Below are positions 6,257-6,739 of a stretch of 6,739 nt of DNA, piece by piece; the first letter of the stretch is position 1; every line of letters begins with the position of its first letter. The DNA is taken from positions 1-6,739 of the forward strand of contig USSI01000077.1 in NCBI GenBank assembly GCA_900557315.1, in the 5' to 3' direction. The position numbers and the translations under genes were made by a program. The DNA comes from an uncultured Butyricicoccus sp. (GTDB lineage: Bacteria; Bacillota; Clostridia; Oscillospirales; Butyricicoccaceae). The notes beneath the pieces were generated by a model, which had not been told where the DNA came from, made no database searches, and saw nothing but the letters and a program-made list of their open reading frames with translations.

Positions 6257-6285
6257 AATACGAATGGACGGCGCGTCTCCTGACA
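6257..6285 (-). promoter_or_regulatory. Candidate ECF-type (autoregulated) promoter of the sigma/anti-sigma operon
   Basis: On the minus strand, TGTCAG (6285-6280), a 17-nt spacer, and CGTATT (6262-6257) resemble ECF promoters, which typically pair a TG(A/T)-(A/C)AC-like -35 with a CGT(A/C)-type -10. No good sigma-A promoter is visible between the upstream terminator (6316-6337) and the sigma-factor start. That gap fits self-transcription by the encoded sigma factor. The leader would be about 50-60 nt. The assignment rests on motif resemblance and position only. Confidence 0.5.
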
Positions 6286-6315
6286 CCGGGAGGAAAATTT
6301 TTTTGCAAAGCAAAA

Positions 6316-6337
6316 GGGCAGCCCTTTCGGACTGCCC
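6316..6337 (-). terminator. Intrinsic terminator of the SEDS-family gene
   Basis: On the minus strand GGGCAGTCC-GAAA-GGGCTGCCC forms a 9-bp stem (one G-U pair) closed by a GAAA tetraloop, then TTTTGCTTTGC. It begins about 21 nt after the stop codon at 6359. The T tract itself is part of a small TTTTGC-TTT-GCAAAA inverted repeat (6301-6315). The hairpin insulates the sigma-factor operon from the upstream gene. Confidence 0.9.
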
Positions 6338-6358
6338 TCAGTATACCATATCCGGTTG

Positions 6359-6739
6359 TTATTTGCCTACCTCGGATACACGGCTGACGCACGGCGCCAG
6401 CCCGCTTTCGAGCTGCCCCGTGCGCTGGGCGGAGAGCAGCACACCGAGCAGGAACATGGCCTGGAACAGGTAATTGCCGCCGTAGGACAGCAGCGGCAGG
6501 CCATACGCCGCAAGCAATATGATCCCGAAATTCTGCAGCACATACAGCGCGGTCTGCAATGCAAAGGTCACCATCACACCCATGCACACGCTGCGCGCGA
6601 GCAGGCCGGTCTGCCGCCGCGCGATGCGGAAGCCCCAGACGAGGAACAGCACCTCCAGCCCCAGCAGGATGAAAAAGCCCGCCCAGCCGAATTGCAGTTT
6701 CGCTGTCGCTAAAATCCAATCGCCGATGCCATCGTTCCA
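6359..6739 (-). CDS. SEDS (FtsW/RodA/SpoVE) family membrane protein, C-terminal part (partial, runs off right edge)
   Basis: The last 126 residues are visible, starting WNDGIGDWILATAKLQFGWAG, and the frame is open to the window edge. An internal GTG further in is not needed as a start. The fragment shows membrane-spanning stretches at about 19-38, 48-68, 70-82 and 88-104, then a short cytoplasmic tail. LPLLSYGGN (81-89) matches the conserved late SEDS motif (usually LPFISYGGS). D7 in GDWILA aligns with the Asp of the DF(I/V)FAV motif, which is essential for glycan polymerisation in RodA. SEDS proteins polymerise peptidoglycan strands at the membrane with a class B PBP. The usual acidic EE before FG is replaced by KLQFG, and the motif is less canonical than housekeeping RodA or FtsW. 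A divergent paralogue is therefore likely. Which subgroup cannot be told from this end. Confidence 0.85.
   Translation of the reverse strand, partial: WNDGIGDWILATAKLQFGWAGFFILLGLEVLFLVWGFRIARRQTGLLARSVCMGVMVTFALQTALYVLQNFGIILLAAYGLPLLSYGGNYLFQAMFLLGVLLSAQRTGQLESGLAPCVSRVSEVGK

Overview
The window looks like chromosomal DNA of a GC-rich Firmicute (roughly 60% G+C by eye), most likely a gut Clostridia/Oscillospirales-type bacterium. The evidence is strong GGAGG-type ribosome binding sites, compact hairpin terminators with T tracts, and an ECF sigma factor paired with a DUF4179-type membrane anti-sigma protein. The lineage is an inference from gene content and composition. No RNA genes, mobile elements, CRISPR arrays or large repeats were seen.

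Layout, left to right. (1) 1-643, minus strand: 5' part of a CobW/COG0523-type G3E GTPase (a metallochaperone-like family), cut by the left edge. (2) 644-898: divergent intergenic region holding an extended -10 promoter for the GTPase and, for the gene on the other side, a TTGACA promoter whose spacer is filled by a perfect dyad. (3) 899-3040, plus strand: an exported 713-residue serine hydrolase of the beta-lactamase/PBP4* fold with a long C-terminal extension. (4) 3089-3114: one hairpin terminator shared by two convergent genes. (5) 3144-4451, minus strand: a stand-alone HxxxDG acyltransferase of the condensation/alcohol acetyltransferase superfamily. It has its own near-consensus promoter and a perfect AAATCGA/TCGATTT dyad abutting it. 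(6) 4579-4600: terminator of the next operon. (7) 4617-6195, minus strand: two-gene operon of an ECF sigma factor followed, with a 17-nt overlap, by a single-pass DUF4179-type anti-sigma protein. Upstream is a sequence resembling an ECF-type autoregulated promoter. (8) 6316-6337: GAAA-loop terminator. (9) 6359-6739, minus strand: C-terminal end of a divergent SEDS (FtsW/RodA/SpoVE) membrane protein, cut by the right edge.

How the parts fit: sigma factor and anti-sigma form a probable envelope-signal switch. Three of the other products act at, or could act on, the cell envelope: a SEDS glycan polymerase-like protein, an exported penicillin-recognising-type hydrolase, and an acyltransferase. 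Each neighbour has its own promoter and/or terminator, so the sequence does not show one co-transcribed pathway. I do not see a clearly new system. The most checkable leads are the two promoter dyads and the predicted self-recognised ECF promoter.
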